Below, piece by piece: positions 1 to 12,119 of a stretch of 64,000 nucleotides of DNA; position 1 is the stretch's first letter; each line of letters starts with the position of its first letter. The DNA lies in the NCBI RefSeq assembly GCF_947179515.1, contig NC_067481.1, positions 28,104,086 to 28,168,085 of the forward strand. Direction: 5' to 3'. The notes beneath the pieces were generated by a model. It saw only the letters and a program-made list of their open reading frames with translations. It had not been told where the DNA came from and ran no database searches. A program made the position numbers and the translations under genes. Source of the stretch: Apodemus sylvaticus. Its lineage: Eukaryota; Chordata; Mammalia; Rodentia; Muridae.

Positions 1-438
1 TCACACATTCATCCTATGCTGAGTGTACCTCTCTGTTCAACCCCACTTTCCAAATGGCGCCTCTTTAAAGTTCAGCTCAGAAGAGTTCACTTTAGAGTGT
101 ACTCCCTCGGTGAGGCTCTATTAAACAAAGCCTCTCTTTCCTCTCAGCACGTATGCCGTAAGGCTGAACTTAGAGGAGCCATCTCCCTGGGAGCCTGCTT
201 TTACCTGTCTCTGTGCCTCCAACAGAGCTCAGGGTCACCTACACGGTACTTAGGAGATGTGTCCGCCAAGCATCACCCCTTGGCAATATACCGGAAACCC
301 CAATGGCTGTCGGTGCCGCCAAGGGATGCCGAGAAAGGCAAGTCGGTGCTGGAGTCAAGAAGTCTAGCATGTGTGGGTGCTCACAGGGGTGGCAGTCTTG
401 CACCGTAGAAGACCCCAGTGTGTGGCCTGGTCTCTCAC
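1..438 (-). other. Ppp1r9b intron 2 (partial)
   Basis: Intronic sequence between exon 2 and the window edge. I see no further spinophilin exon and no clear repeat in it. Confidence 0.7.
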
Positions 439-571
439 CCTTCTCCAGCTCCACAGGAAACAGCTCCAGCCTCTCCACTCGCTTCTCTAGCTCATATTCC
501 GCAGAGGCCGCCATGGGATCCACGTCTTCATTGCGTCGGTCGTAGTCCTCGTTGGAGTACGTGCTGAATAC
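439..571 (-). CDS. Ppp1r9b: Ppp1r9b coding exon 2
   Basis: A 133-bp exon encoding residues 461-504 plus the first base of codon 505. It reads [20 protein letters not shown] and then [24 protein letters not shown]. The acceptor is CCTTCCTAG and the donor is G|GTGAGA. The next codon would be the aspartate of DSEGLG, which opens the PDZ-proximal region; that exon is outside the window. Confidence 0.93.
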
Positions 572-3500
572 CTAGGAAGGAGCAACCCTCTGAGGTCCAC
601 AGGAACGCAGGAGCACGTTGGCAGGAGAAGGCCCGTGGGCCGGCTGAATTGCCTGAAGCCCCGTGTCCATCTGTCCAGAGGCCCTTCCCTTACACTGATC
701 TCACAAGGAATCCAGTTCCCAGCAAGAGGGCTTCCTAGTTCTAGAAACCCAGGAGCAAGGGAGCAAAATATCCATTCCACATGGTGTGGTCTGGGGAGGA
801 CCAGATGGACAGTCCCTGGAGACTGCAAAGTCTGGGTCTCCAATAGTAGGGCAGGGGGAAAGGAAGAGAGGAGACCTATGAGCCAGACAGCTGAGGGTGG
901 ACACAGACACAGAGGAGGAACAGGCTGAACCGAAGACAGGAAGAGGAGGAGGGGAGGAGGGACGGAGGAGGGACGGAGGAGAAGACACTGGAGGATGCCA
1001 GATGGGGGGAGAGAGGAGGAGAAGGGGAGGAGGAGGGAAGGGGAGGAGGAGGAGGGAAGAAGGAAGGGAGGAGGAGGGAAGAAGGAGGGGAGGAGAAAGA
1101 CACCGGGACCCTTCCCTGCCCAGATGCTGAAGTAGATGGCTGTAGAGGGGTGGGGAGGAAGCAGAGGCTCCTTCTACTTCCATGAAGAAGGAAAGGCCAT
1201 TAAATCCCAGGTAGGCCTCAGAGAGCACGAGCGGGGGAGAAAGCAGAGTCCCTCCCTATGGCTCTCCCACACACCAGAACTGTGTCCCCGAAGAACAATA
1301 CCCCTGTCCACAGGTACCAGAAGAGTCAGACATAGACCCCAAGACTGGGGCCCTAAAGGGACCAAGGATCATGCGCAGTGGCAGTCTGTCTGCCCTTACA
1401 CAGCGGTCCCTGGGCCCCTCTGCTCTCTCTTTCCAGAGGTACTCTGACCTCTTCATAGGATCAGCGAGAGGGAGACGGGGCTTTGTGGATACCTGATGCT
1501 CATTTGGAGGCCCTGTGGTGGTTTTTGGTTTTTGGTTTTTGATTTACTGCTAGCCATGACAGGTTGGCATTGCTTGAAGTCAAGTGGGGGCAGGAGAGGC
1601 AGAGGCAGCTCTTCTCAGCTCGAAGGGCCAGAAGGATTAGAGGAAGACACTGTCTCCAGCCAGACGGGTGCTCTAGGAGCATGCGCACGGGCACCCGGTA
1701 GGCAGGGTTACTCCTTTGTTGGGGCTTACTGAATGTCATCCAAACCTCCAGTCTCATCACAGAGGTGGGAGGCGGAGGGGATCTTTCCAGGCCCAGCCAG
1801 CAGCACAGCTGGGGTTTATGTGCTCACCTAGCTAACGCCCTTCCTCGACTCTACTGTATTGGACACGCTCATGCTCATCCAGCTACTGTGCAGTGGCCAA
1901 TGGACTGTTCCCCAACATCTGGCCAGCGGTCCCGGTCCTGAAGCAACAGACTCTCTATTCCTCATATAATCTACTACCCAAGGTCACAGGGGTTGCTTAT
2001 CCAGTAGCTGGGCAGCACTAGATTCTAGATGGGCTGTGGTAGGCGGGTCACTAGTGGCTTAGTTACCTACTGCAAAGATGTTTTAAGCTTTAAGACAAAG
2101 AATGGCATGAGCCTGGCCCAGCAAACTGGCCTTGTCCCATCTCTTCACCTGAGGCCTCTGTCTGGCCTTTACCCTGTGCCCTTAGAGACAGTGCTCCCCA
2201 GCCCTCTCCTACTCTACAAACCCATCCATCCCCACTTGCCAATACATGCTCCACTCTGACTCCCAAAACACTCTGGGGCCTGATCTGGGCCTTGTCTTCT
2301 GATCACAACTTGTCACCTCTTGTATCCTGCCCCCTGTGGAAATCCCAGGTAGGCCTCGGGCTCAGAGGCCTGGGGCCACCAGTCATCCTCCTATCAGAAG
2401 GCCCTAGATTCAGCTATCTCCTCAGCAGACAGTTTGGAATCATAGCCCCTGTGCTGAGCAGATACCACGACCTCCATAACGGTGACAGCTGGGTCAGGGA
2501 GGGGCAGAGAACCCTGGCTTCCCCTTCAGTGTGGAGATGGCAGAGGAGAAAAGCCTGGGGCCCTGGCCAGGCTGAGGAGGACGAAATCCCCAGCAAGGCC
2601 AAAAGTCAGGCACGGGAGCCTCTGCGCTGCCCTGGGTCTCATGCTAGTGGCCGGCTTGCTTCAGAGTCCCCAGGGAGTCCGGAGCACTGCTCCAAATCGT
2701 GTGCTATTTTTTACCAAAAAATCAGGGTAAGGCGTCAGATATAGACAGAGGCCCAGACCACATTCCCTCTCTATGAGGGCATGGGGCTGCTCAAAAAACC
2801 CCAACGGGAAGGGTCAACTGCCTCTGACACCCTCCCAACAGCATCCACTCCTTCCTGGATCCCACTGCCTTCACAGGGAACGGGGCATGGAAGAGTCTTC
2901 CAAACCCCGGGGCAGGGATGGGTGAGAGGCTGGCCACCCTTAACCTTTTGCACCTCTGCTGGCCTGGGGGAGAGGAGGAGGCTGAGAGTCAGAGAAACTC
3001 AGCTTAGGTGTCCAGGAGTAGCTATGGAAACTGCAAGCAAACACATGGGGTTTGGCTTCAGAGGGTGAGGAGGAGTCGGGCCTAGGCCAAGGAAAGTCCT
3101 TGGTGCTGGCTACTCCCACGGGGGCAGGCCAGGTGCTGGGCTCTGTAGAGCTTGGATAGGGAAGACCAGACCATCAAAGCTGGATGTACCAGCTGGGCAC
3201 AGGACAAGGGGAAATGGGTGTGCTCCCCAGTTCTTAATCCTCCCCGGGGGGACACCTTTTCTTTACCACCATGGACTCAGAGGATCTCAAAGCACGGGCT
3301 GGCACAGTTCACAAGCCAATCACCAAAAGTGAAAAGCCCCCAGCCTCTGTTAAAGTACATAGAGAATACGAAAGAGGGAGGATTCCCAGACTAAAGGTAT
3401 GAAAGTCTGTCAGGCACCTTAGGGGAACTTCCAGACTCACCGCCCTCTTCCTGTAGGGCCTGCTCCTTCAAGGACCATATAAGATGCCCCTTTCCTGTGC

Positions 3501-5549
3501 AACCCTGGAGAGGGGAAGCTGGCCCAGCATAGACCCTAAGATGTTCTTTCCCCAGCCCGTCACATGGCCGTGGGCCTGCTCATCCTCACAGACCTCTGCT
3601 TCCTCCTTTCACTTCTGTAAAGCTGGAGTGGGGCTACTGGCAGGGAAGGAGAGCAGCCTCCCTCTGTGTCTTGGGGGAAGTTCCCAGCTCCCCTCTCTCT
3701 CACCCCAGACAGAGCCAGCCTCACACATCCAGAAGCAGGAAGTGTCCCCAAGCTCCCCACCTTTCTCTTCCCGACAGCAGGACCTGTGTAGGAACAGTGT
3801 CCCCAGGACAAGTCCCACACCCTTTCAGGCCAGCCAAGTCCCAGCCTCTGGCAGCTTCTGGAAGAAAGAATGTCTGGGGGAGGAAGAGAGTGCAGGTGTC
3901 CCAGAGTAGGCGTGGAGCAGGGAGGGATGCTGGGACCTGAGGGCAGGTCGCAGCAGGCCACCTTCACAATCAGAGACCTGAAAACCTTCCCACTCTGACA
4001 CACAGCTGGACGTTCCCCCACGCCTCCCTCACTGTGGGAACTTCTGGGAACCCGGCTGGGTGGCAGGGGCTGACTCAGCCTGCCACACACGGATGTCTGG
4101 GCGGGAGCGTCCACAGCACGTGGCAAGGGCAGCTGGGGGGGGGGGGGGGTCCAAGGGGGAATCACTCACTTGGATCGGTGCGGTGCTGAAATGGATCTTC
4201 CGGCTCGGGGCCGGGTCCTCTTCCTCTGAAAGCCCGGGTATCTCCACACACCCTGACTCCGGCTCGTAAGGGGGCTCCCCGTCCTCCTCATCTTCTTCAT
4301 CGTCCTCCTCTAGGGCACTGCCCCCAGAGTCCTCCCCGAGTCCACTGTAGGCGCTCACGTCCACCAAGTCCGCTTCCGAGAAGTCCTCCTTCTTGGATTC
4401 ATCCACCTCCTCAGGTGCCATGTCCGGGGCCCGGCCATTGTCCACCCCCCTCTCTAGCGTCGCCACTGACGCTGCCACCGCCTCCTCCTCCTCCTCAGGG
4501 ACCGCTTCGGCCTTGGGTTCCTCGGGTGCAGGGCTGGCAGTGGTAGCCGAGGTGCTGCCATTCTCCAAGGCTGCATGGACTGTCACCTCGGCCTGGATCA
4601 CTTCCCCGGGAGCAGACTCAACCTCAGACTCCCCACTTTCCTCAACCTCCACAGGCTTGATCTTGCGCACCTCCCGCGGCTTAGGCGGAGGTCGGGCAGG
4701 GGCCACCCGATGCTGTGGGGGCTGCTGCCCTCCGGGGCCACGCTCCTTCTCGGTCGCAGCATCCCCCGATGGGGCGGGAGGTGGTGGAGGTGGCTGGAAC
4801 ACCCGGGACCGCTTAGTGACCAGCTTCGAGTTGACCTGGGGCGCCCCCGCGGCCCGTGGGGGACCGGGTGCACGGTGAAGGCCGGTCCTCGAGTCGGCTT
4901 TCTCGAAGACCGCACTGAGCTGGCTGACCGTCGGCGACACGGCGTCAGCATCCAGCTTGTCCAGCGCCTCGGTGCTGCCGTTAAAGCGCACCACGACGTC
5001 CAGCTTCCGGTCCTGCAGGCCGGCGCGCTCCTGCCTCAGCAGCCGCCGCGCCACGGCCTCCTTGTCGCCACCCGAGGCCGCGGGGACGCTCCGTTCGAAC
5101 AGCTTCCGCGTCTCCTGCAGCCGGGACGGCGGGTGCGGCGGCGGAGCGGGCTGCGCCGAGGGCGCGGGCTTGGAATCGAAGCGGCTCACGCGCTCCGACA
5201 CACTGGTGCCCAGCTTGAGCAGGGCACTGTGGTCCACGTTCTCGTTCAGGCTGCTGGCCCGCGGCAGGGACAGGCGCACGCCGCGATCGGACGCCCGTGG
5301 GGCCTCGGCCATGCCTGCGCCGCCGCCTGCCTCACCCGGCGGCCCCGCGGTGGTGCCCATCTGCAGGAACATACTTTTGATGCGGTGGACGTTGGAGCCA
5401 TATTTCTTATGGTGGGCCGCCTTGGGTGCATCGTCGGGCCCGGGCGCATCGGGAGGCTTTAGTGCCTGGATGCCCGCTTCGTAGGCGCTGCGGTGCGGGG
5501 AGGCGCTCCGGAGGGGACCCCCGGGCCCCCGAGGCTCCGTCTTCATCAT
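439..5549 (-). CDS. Ppp1r9b: Ppp1r9b (spinophilin/neurabin-2), 5' part of gene, exons 1-2
   Basis: Spinophilin is a scaffold that binds F-actin and targets protein phosphatase 1 to dendritic spines and receptors. Two coding exons are present on the minus strand: 5549-4170 (460 codons, ending in phase 0 at a GTGAGT donor) and 571-439 (44 codons plus one base, acceptor TAG, donor GTGAGA). Joined, they read ...[16 protein letters not shown]..., the spinophilin sequence I recognise. The PDZ domain, coiled coil and 3' UTR would lie beyond the left edge, so the gene is partial. The start is the first ATG of an ATGATG pair at 5549; the frame stays open upstream, but the earliest possible start there is a TTG at 5696, so I do not extend it. 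Known family roles are from memory; the exon joins are read directly. Confidence 0.95.
572..4169 (-). other. Ppp1r9b intron 1
   Basis: A 3.6-kb intron with no convincing exon. It holds an imperfect GGA-rich purine tract (about 920-1105) and a run of 15 G (4135-4149) just inside the exon 1 donor. The rest looks unique and is largely free of recognisable SINEs, unlike the intergenic region upstream of the gene. Confidence 0.75.
920..1105 (+). repeat. GGA-rich polypurine tract
   Basis: Nearly pure purine on the plus strand, built from AGG/GGA/GGGA variants, so it is polypyrimidine in the Ppp1r9b transcript. Reading frames crossing it on either strand are low-complexity artefacts. Confidence 0.85.
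4170..5549 (-). CDS. Ppp1r9b: Ppp1r9b coding exon 1 (actin-binding and PP1-docking region)
   Basis: Encodes residues 1-460. Residues 1 to about 154 correspond to the F-actin-binding region and include the basic stretch around [12 protein letters not shown] and the [10 protein letters not shown] segment, whose Ser94 is a PKA site in rat spinophilin. The middle is proline-rich, with a run of six prolines near [10 protein letters not shown]. An acidic stretch ([18 protein letters not shown]) follows. The PP1-docking motif RKIHF (RVxF class) sits at about 450-454, ten residues before the exon ends. The exon is very CpG-rich, which makes long antisense reading frames appear. Confidence 0.95.
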
Positions 5550-6290
5550 GGTTGGGGGAGCCGGGTTCGCATCCCCCCGCTCCCCGCTGCCCCCCTCCAG
5601 CAGGCGGCTGGCCAAGTCGGGACCACCGCCCCCTCCCCCCAAAGAAAGAAATCCCGAAAGGCCTTCTACAGAGTCCCCCAGAAACCAAGCTGCCAAAAAA
5701 CAGTTAACCCTGCTTTAAAAAAAAAAAAAGAAAAAAGAAAAAAGAAAAAAAAAATCTCCGGGCGCCCTGTGTGGGTCGCCTCCCCCAACCAAGCTGCCAA
5801 AGACAGCCAGCCCCCTTCGAAAGCTCTAGCGGCCTGGCGCGGTCGCCCCCACCCAAATTGAAGAAGCAGAGGCTGGCTGGAGCCGCTGGGACCGCGCGCC
5901 CAGCCCGCGAAGCAGCGGCCGCGGCACCGGCTCACATCCTCCGAGGCGGTGTCAGCGGCGCTGGCGGCGCAGGCGCCCCCTACTCCGGCCGGCGGCCTTG
6001 GCTCTCGGGGTGCCCGGCATCCCCGCGCCCGTGGCTGCTCCGCTGACCCGGGCCGCTCCGCCGCGCCTCCCTCCCTCCCTCCCTCCCCCCCGTGCCCCGA
6101 GCCTCGGTCTTTCTCTCGCTCTGCCCGAACCACGGCTGCCGGAGACCGAGCGGCTGCCCTTCTCGCCGCCGCCGCTGGGGGACTGGTACCACTGGGTCCT
6201 AAAGGGATCGGATTTCCGGGACCGGAGCCTGAGAGCCCTCCCCTTCCCTCCCACCCTGTCGCCTGGTCTCTCCTACTCATAGTTGGCGGA
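5550..6290 (-). promoter_or_regulatory. Ppp1r9b: Ppp1r9b 5' UTR and CpG-island promoter region
   Basis: High CpG density continues from exon 1 (from about 4390) to about 6260, typical of a TATA-less CpG-island promoter. The transcription start cannot be fixed from sequence alone. An A-rich tract at about 5717-5756 (U-rich in RNA if transcribed) interrupts the GC-rich stretch, and a CCCT-type pyrimidine run lies at about 6066-6090. I saw no TATA box at a convincing distance from the start codon. Confidence 0.65.
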
Positions 6291-8833
6291 CAGCCTTCTG
6301 CAGCTCCTAGGACCTTGGCTATTCTTCTTCAACCCTCCCATCCCAAACTCGGCGGCTTTTCATAACCCACATAGGCGTCCCCTCATTTAACCCTGGGGGC
6401 GGGGAGCCTTCTAGCTACAGGAGTCTGGCCTTCTCCCACAAAGTGAAGAAGTTCTGTGGGGAGGGCCCTTAATCATTTCCTTAAAGGTCTTTAGGGTGTT
6501 CAGGGCTACCAGCATCAAAATTGTTGGGTGCTAGATCAAAGCACATATTTCTAGCTTCTTCCCAAAGTTGGTGAAGGGGTTATCTCAGGGGCGGGACCTG
6601 GGATTCTGCATTTCCCCTTAGGGATTTTTTTTTCCATTTTTTCAGGGTGTAAAACTTTGGCCCAGCAATCTTTGTAGTGCTCTGTGGGGAGGCGAAATGA
6701 AGAAAGGGATGGGGTTGGGGGGGGATACGTCACCCATATGGCAGGAGATTGCCAAAGGTGCTTTTTGCCTTTGCAAGTCTTAAGATGACATTCTTCACTT
6801 ACCCGCTTGGGGAGAGGGGTACAATCCTGGCCTTCATAACCTGTCAGCAAACTCTCTCTGCAACAGGAAGGTTTGGAAGGTGTTGGTTGGGGGTGGTTGG
6901 AAGGAATGATTCTAGAGGCCTAGGGCCAAAGTTTCCCTATTATTGAGAATTCTACTTTGGGACTTAGAGGATTCGGGTCACTTGTGTGCAAGTGTGTTTG
7001 CATGTGTGTGTGTTCCCTACAAAGCCCATCTTGAAAACTCAGCTTCTTTAGAGCCCCTTCATTCCTCACATACACAACAAAGGGCCTTGTATGCCCGTTA
7101 TCCTTCCCCAATCTGGCAGCGAGGATCCATCCAAAATTCAAGTCTTCGATGTGTAGCTCCAGTCGTCGGTAAATTCCCAGGAACTGAACTGGGTGGACAC
7201 TAGGACCCAGAAAACAACTCAGGCACAAAGCCTCCCCCCTCTCCCCAGCTGCTTCCTGCAACTCAGGCCTTCCTGCGGCCTTTGCCTCCTCCCCCGCCCT
7301 CTTCCCCTCCATCCTCTTCCTCCTCTTCCCGTTTTCTCACTCTCTCCGGCTGGCCTGGCCGAGCTCATGGAGGGAACCCTTTACCATTCCGTTGTCAGTG
7401 TGTGGGTTTTGTGGGACACTAACCCATGGCACGTGCGAAAGAGCTCCGCGCATGGGGGATGGGATGTGGGGAAACCGCCTGGGAACCCTGAAGATTGGGA
7501 TGGGGAGGAGCCAAGAACCTCTGGACTAGCTCCCTAGAGTAGTGTGCCAGGAGAGGGAAGATTTTTGGCTCTCATCTGGAGCCGGAGATGAACCCAGATC
7601 TCAGGCTTTCTCGGATGCCCCCTCCATTTCCGCACAGTGGCGGGAGACTTACCCCTCCCCAGTTCTGCATTTGGGGATCTGTGCAGGGTAAAGACACCAT
7701 CCAGGTCCCTTTTCACCCCCTGACCCATCTTAGAAGCCCTCTTTCCTGAACCAGCTTTAAGACTTACTCTCCAATTCAAGGCCGGGGTTTGAGCCCTCCA
7801 CCCTAACCCGACTCTGGCCGTCGGTTGCTTGTTTTTTGAGAAAGGATCTGCAGTATCCTGTGCTGGCTTCGAACTAAATATTTAGCCAAGGATGACCTTG
7901 AACTTTTTTGATCCAACTGCCGCCGCCAACTCCCGAGTGCTGGAATTACAGGCTTGAGCAGTCGCGCTCTAACCCAGGGCTTTCTACTTGCTGGGAAAGC
8001 ATTTTAGCAACATCCCCAGCTCCCACTGTGGTGGTTGGGCGATGCCCTTCTGCTCAGCCCATCGCCAGTTGGGAATCTGATCAGTGTTCCTTAGAGTTCC
8101 ATCGTGCACTGGGGGAGGGCCCAGGGCCCTGGGTGTTCTGCCCAGAATCTCCCACACCCTTTGTGGTGAGTCATTTTTAACTGGCCCCAGCCCAAGGGGT
8201 CTGTACCCACACTCCTGGCCAGGTGGGAGGAGGGGTTGAGAACCAGCTGTTAGCCCTTTTCCCAACAGCCTTGGCAGAAATTTAGAACGAACTGGATTTA
8301 TGGGTACCCTCAGGTCTCCCTTGTCCAGTGATTTCGCAGAGTGAAAACTCCTTTGAGGGCTTTGGGATGTGAGAAGGTGCGGTAAACGCGACGAGGAGCT
8401 TGGGTGACGGCCGCTAATGAGTAGAGATAATTATTTCATGGGGGCTCCTAGATGGCTGAGCGGCATCCAAGCTGGAACTTCTGAAGAAGCGTGGTAACTG
8501 CTTTACCGTCACGTGTTCCTTGGAATCAGGCAGGACACAATCTGCCTAAGAGACGGGTGGGGCACAGAGTGTCACCATCCTGTCCCTGCCTGTCAGAGGT
8601 AAACTTTCATTCCTCAGGGCTGTAATGTTCACAGATTCTCCCTTTTAGCATCCCAGGATAATTTGAAACTTTTGGTCTCCCCGGGGCCCCGCGTAGAGGA
8701 AGCCGTTGATGCCATGGTCAATGTACCTGGTGATCTTGGGATGGAAGGTTTTTTTTTTCATTCCTTTGTCCTGTAGAGAGAGGGAAATGGAGTGCTTCCC
8801 AAAGTCGAGCCAGCATCCAGGCTTTAAGGTCTT
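6291..8833. other. Region upstream of Ppp1r9b, no gene seen
   Basis: Mostly unique sequence with no supported coding exon. A diverged B4-type SINE lies at about 7838-8022 in minus orientation, recognised by the reversed B1-like part and the ID-like end near the CATCCCCAGC motif. Confidence 0.6.
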
Positions 8834-8850
8834 GGCTATACCACTTATTA

Positions 8851-9032
8851 TTTTTTTTTAAAGATTTATTTTATTTATATAAGTACATTGTAGCTGTCTT
8901 CAGACACACCAGAAGAGGGCATCGAATCCTATTATAGACAGTTGTGAGCCACCATGTGGTTGCTGGGAATTGAACTCACGACCTTTGGAAGAAAAGTCAC
9001 TGCTCTTAACTGCTGAGCCACCTCTCCTGCCC
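8851..9032 (-). repeat. B2 SINE with perfect target-site duplication
   Basis: Reverse-oriented B2: T-rich tail first, then the B2 body ending in the tRNA-like part (CTTAACTGCTGAGCCA). The 17-bp duplication GGCTATACCACTTATTA at 8834-8850 and 9033-9049 is perfect, so the insertion looks young. Confidence 0.95.
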
Positions 9033-9049
9033 GGCTATACCACTTATTA

Positions 9050-11465
9050 TCTGTGTGACCTTGAGGAAGTCGAGGATCTCTTCCGTGCTCCCAGGGAATA
9101 AATTGAGGCCTGCGAGAGGTGCCCAGAAATGTGTGACCCTATGTAGGGGAAGGAGAAGCCTCCCCAGTAATGGCCAAATGATAGAAACTGCAACAGGCTG
9201 TGATACTCCTCCCTCTCTCCCGGCCTGGACGCTCATTTCTCAGGAGGGCCCTCACGGAAGGCGCTGCTCTTTGATGATATGACTGGAGGCTTGCCGCCTT
9301 TAAATGGCAGGTGCAGAGATGGTGAAGAAGATGGGTGGAGAGAGTCTGATGTGCGATAAAGTCCCAGCCTTCAGCACCCTGGGCTCAGGCGTGGGCTGGG
9401 GGCCAAGGCTGGCTGCTCTTCCCAGCCCTGGACTGTTAAGACAACATCTGAAAGCCGTTTTTGTTTGGTGTTTGTGTGTTTGTGTGTTTGTTTGTTTGTT
9501 TCCTGGCCACTGTCATCCATGAATCCTTGAAGAAGCTGATAGACGCCCCCACCGCCCAAGCCCCCCCCCTCCCGCCACCCTTTGGCGGTTCTGTGGTTCC
9601 TCAACAACATTCACCCCAGTTCCTCTCCTTTGTTTGTCCAGGGCCTTGAGCTAGTTCTGGGATCCACAGAGGATATGCTTGTGAACCCACATTTCCAAAT
9701 AGGAGAGTTCACCCAGCGTGGCCATGCTGGGGTGTGGTGGTGTGGTGGTGAGGAGTTAAGAGTCCTTGAGAACAGGAAGGAGGGAGCAACACAGTTAAGA
9801 GACCCAGCCAGGGTTCTGCAGGTCTGAATTGAGTCCTAGCTCCTCCCATTTTCTCCGTGACCTTGGGCTAGTTATTTTGGATTCCTCAGTTCCTAACGTG
9901 CTCAACCTGAATGTCTGAAATCTTCTGACCATGAATGACCCTGGGTGTCTCCTACTTCCTGCGGGGCACAAGCTGGAACAGGGCTTTGAAATCAGGCCAT
10001 TTTTGTGAGAATGTGCCCACCCCCACCCCAACAAGCTGCCTTTTCCAAGATCAAGGACTTTGCCAGATCTCTTCATTTGTAAGCCGAAGACGATAGGCCA
10101 ACTTCAAGGAGTTGCCCAGGGCACTAAAGAGATCCTGAAAATGCAGAAAGCACAGAGGCTGGAGCTCAGAGTGTGGGCTGCCACCGCCACTGAAGGCACG
10201 TGTCTCGGAGCATGTACCAGGGGGCGCGCCCGCACAGTGTGGGCAGGTACGCAGCTGGGAATGAGCTCCCAGTGTATACAGCTCTTGAGTCTATTTTCAT
10301 GACACACTGGGCCTCTGCTTCTTTTCAGGGTCCATTATGTGAAATTCTGCTATATAAGCATTCCTGCCCGTGGCTCCTCCAAACCCTTCTGAATCGTTTC
10401 TGTTTGCCCTGGAAGAGACTGAACCCAGAGCCTTAAGCACGCAAGGAAAATGTTACATCTCTTAACTGCACCCCTGTCCTGAGATAATTTTTGAAGGTGA
10501 CCTTTCTTCTAAACTTACCAAAGGGTCTTTTATTTCTAAAGTCTATCACTGTACCTGCTGAGAGAGGAACGGTGGCTCCCTTTTGCCCACAGCTGGGAGA
10601 TAGCTACTGCCTGTTCTTTTTTTTTGTCTTTTTTCTTTTCTGGCTACTGGCTTTCGTCCCATCAGTCTCACACTGTACTCTAGCACCCTGTGTAGCCTTG
10701 TAAAGATCACATGATTCTTGGAGACTAGGGAGGCATCAGTGTGTGGGGTGTGTGGGGTGTGGGGTTGGGCGATAGGGTGGGACCCAGCAAAGATATCTCC
10801 AAATCCTCGGGTGCTTTAAAGGGAAGCCTATATTTAGCTGGCTTAGCCTGTAAATATGTATTTTGCCACGCCGTAGTTGGAGCCATGGGGGCTCTACAGA
10901 CACGCAGAGAAGTCAAAGGGGAAAAAAAGAAGGAACAGGAAAGATTAGGCAATGCATTTTGTCGTCAGCACATCCAAGGAGCTCCAACAGCGAAGAACTT
11001 GTATTTCTGTGGGGTTTTTTGATGGCTAACTGTTTTTTTCATCTGCTTTCTGGACCGTGTGCAAGGAAGAGGCCACTTTCAGAATCACTCTTTCCCATAG
11101 GCCTTTGCCTGCCATCTCCAGCCTGACTGGCTCCAGCAGGCTCTGCTGGGTCCCCTGGGACCTGGCACGGGCTCGGTCTCCAGAAGGCTGCTTTTGCTCT
11201 TCTATCTTAGCCCCTTGCTCTTCAAGTAGCCTCGGGAAGGGGCGGGGCAGAGAGTGGAACACTCGCAGTCTTGTTATTTTGGGGCAATTCTGCTTCCCCA
11301 AACTCTTACTTTTTAATCTTTTTTTTCTTTTCTTTTACTTTTAGTTTGAAATTTTTCAGAGAAAATAAGGAAAGTTCAGAGAATTGCATCACAGCAGAAT
11401 TTACAAATGTCAGTACTGGGCCGTTTTGTTTGCTTCAGGTTTGCCCATGGAAATGATATTAATCT
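9050..11465. other. Intergenic segment, no gene seen
   Basis: Largely unique sequence. It contains a TTTG/TG-rich stretch at about 9460-9502 and a perfect MEF2 consensus CTATATTTAG at 10828-10837. No splice-competent open frame with recognisable protein content. Confidence 0.6.
10828..10837 (+). promoter_or_regulatory. MEF2 consensus site
   Basis: CTATATTTAG matches the MEF2 consensus CTAWWWWTAG exactly and lies in non-repetitive sequence. It is about 15 kb upstream of the muscle gene Sgca, so a distal muscle element is possible; function is inference. Confidence 0.4.
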
Positions 11466-11701
11466 GGGAGGCTGGAGAAATGGTTTGCTCAGTAAAGTAC
11501 TTGCTGTACAAGTGTGAGAACCTGAGCTCCATCCCCAGAATCTAAGAGAAAATCATGCCAAGAGAGGTGGCTCAGGCTTGTGATCCCAGGGCTGGAGAGG
11601 CAGAGATAGAGGCTTGGGGCTTAGAGGCCAGCTGACCTAGCCTACTTGTCTAACTCAGGGCCAGTGAGAGACCCGGTCTGAGAGAGAGGGAGAGGGAGAA
11701 G

Positions 11702-11740
<39 letters not shown>
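11466..11740 (+). repeat. B4 SINE followed by (GA)n
   Basis: The tRNA-like ID part (GAGAAATGGTTTGCTCAGTAA...) is followed by a diverged B1-like part and then a clean (GA)n run at about 11706-11740. Confidence 0.75.
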
Positions 11741-11742
<2 letters not shown>

Positions 11743-12119
11743 AGCCCAAAGCAAACTGCAAAGGTGTTTCCCATCTTCCCCGGTGGAAACTATCTCCCAG
11801 CACCATACCTCCCTGGCCCCTCCCACTGCTGCCCCTGGCAACCACTTGTATCTGTGTGAACTTGACTCCTCTAGGTATCTTATGTAAGCATCATACAGAA
11901 TCTGTCCTTTTGTGGCTTGCTTGTGTTTACATAAACTGTAGCAAATATCAACCCATAATTTTACCTCTTTCCCATGCATTTACACGTCCATAAAACAGTA
12001 GTGCCTTCTGAGTCTTCACAGCCTATATACATATGTATGTATATAGCCTATGTAACAATAGCAATTCTATATATGCCATTTGTACCTTCCCCACTCAAGA
12101 TTTTGACAGTGGGTCCCTG

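Noticed and set aside
701..1228. 175-codon Ser/Pro/Leu-rich frame in Ppp1r9b intron 1
   Set aside because: Mostly translation of the GGA-rich tract.
4575..5462. 295-codon open frame on the plus strand
   Set aside because: It is the antisense shadow of Ppp1r9b exon 1; high GC keeps stops rare, and the composition is H/R/L/G-rich without a domain.
5550..5696. N-terminal extension of spinophilin
   Set aside because: The in-frame upstream codon at 5696 is TTG, with no ATG before the ATGATG at 5549, which gives the recognised protein start.
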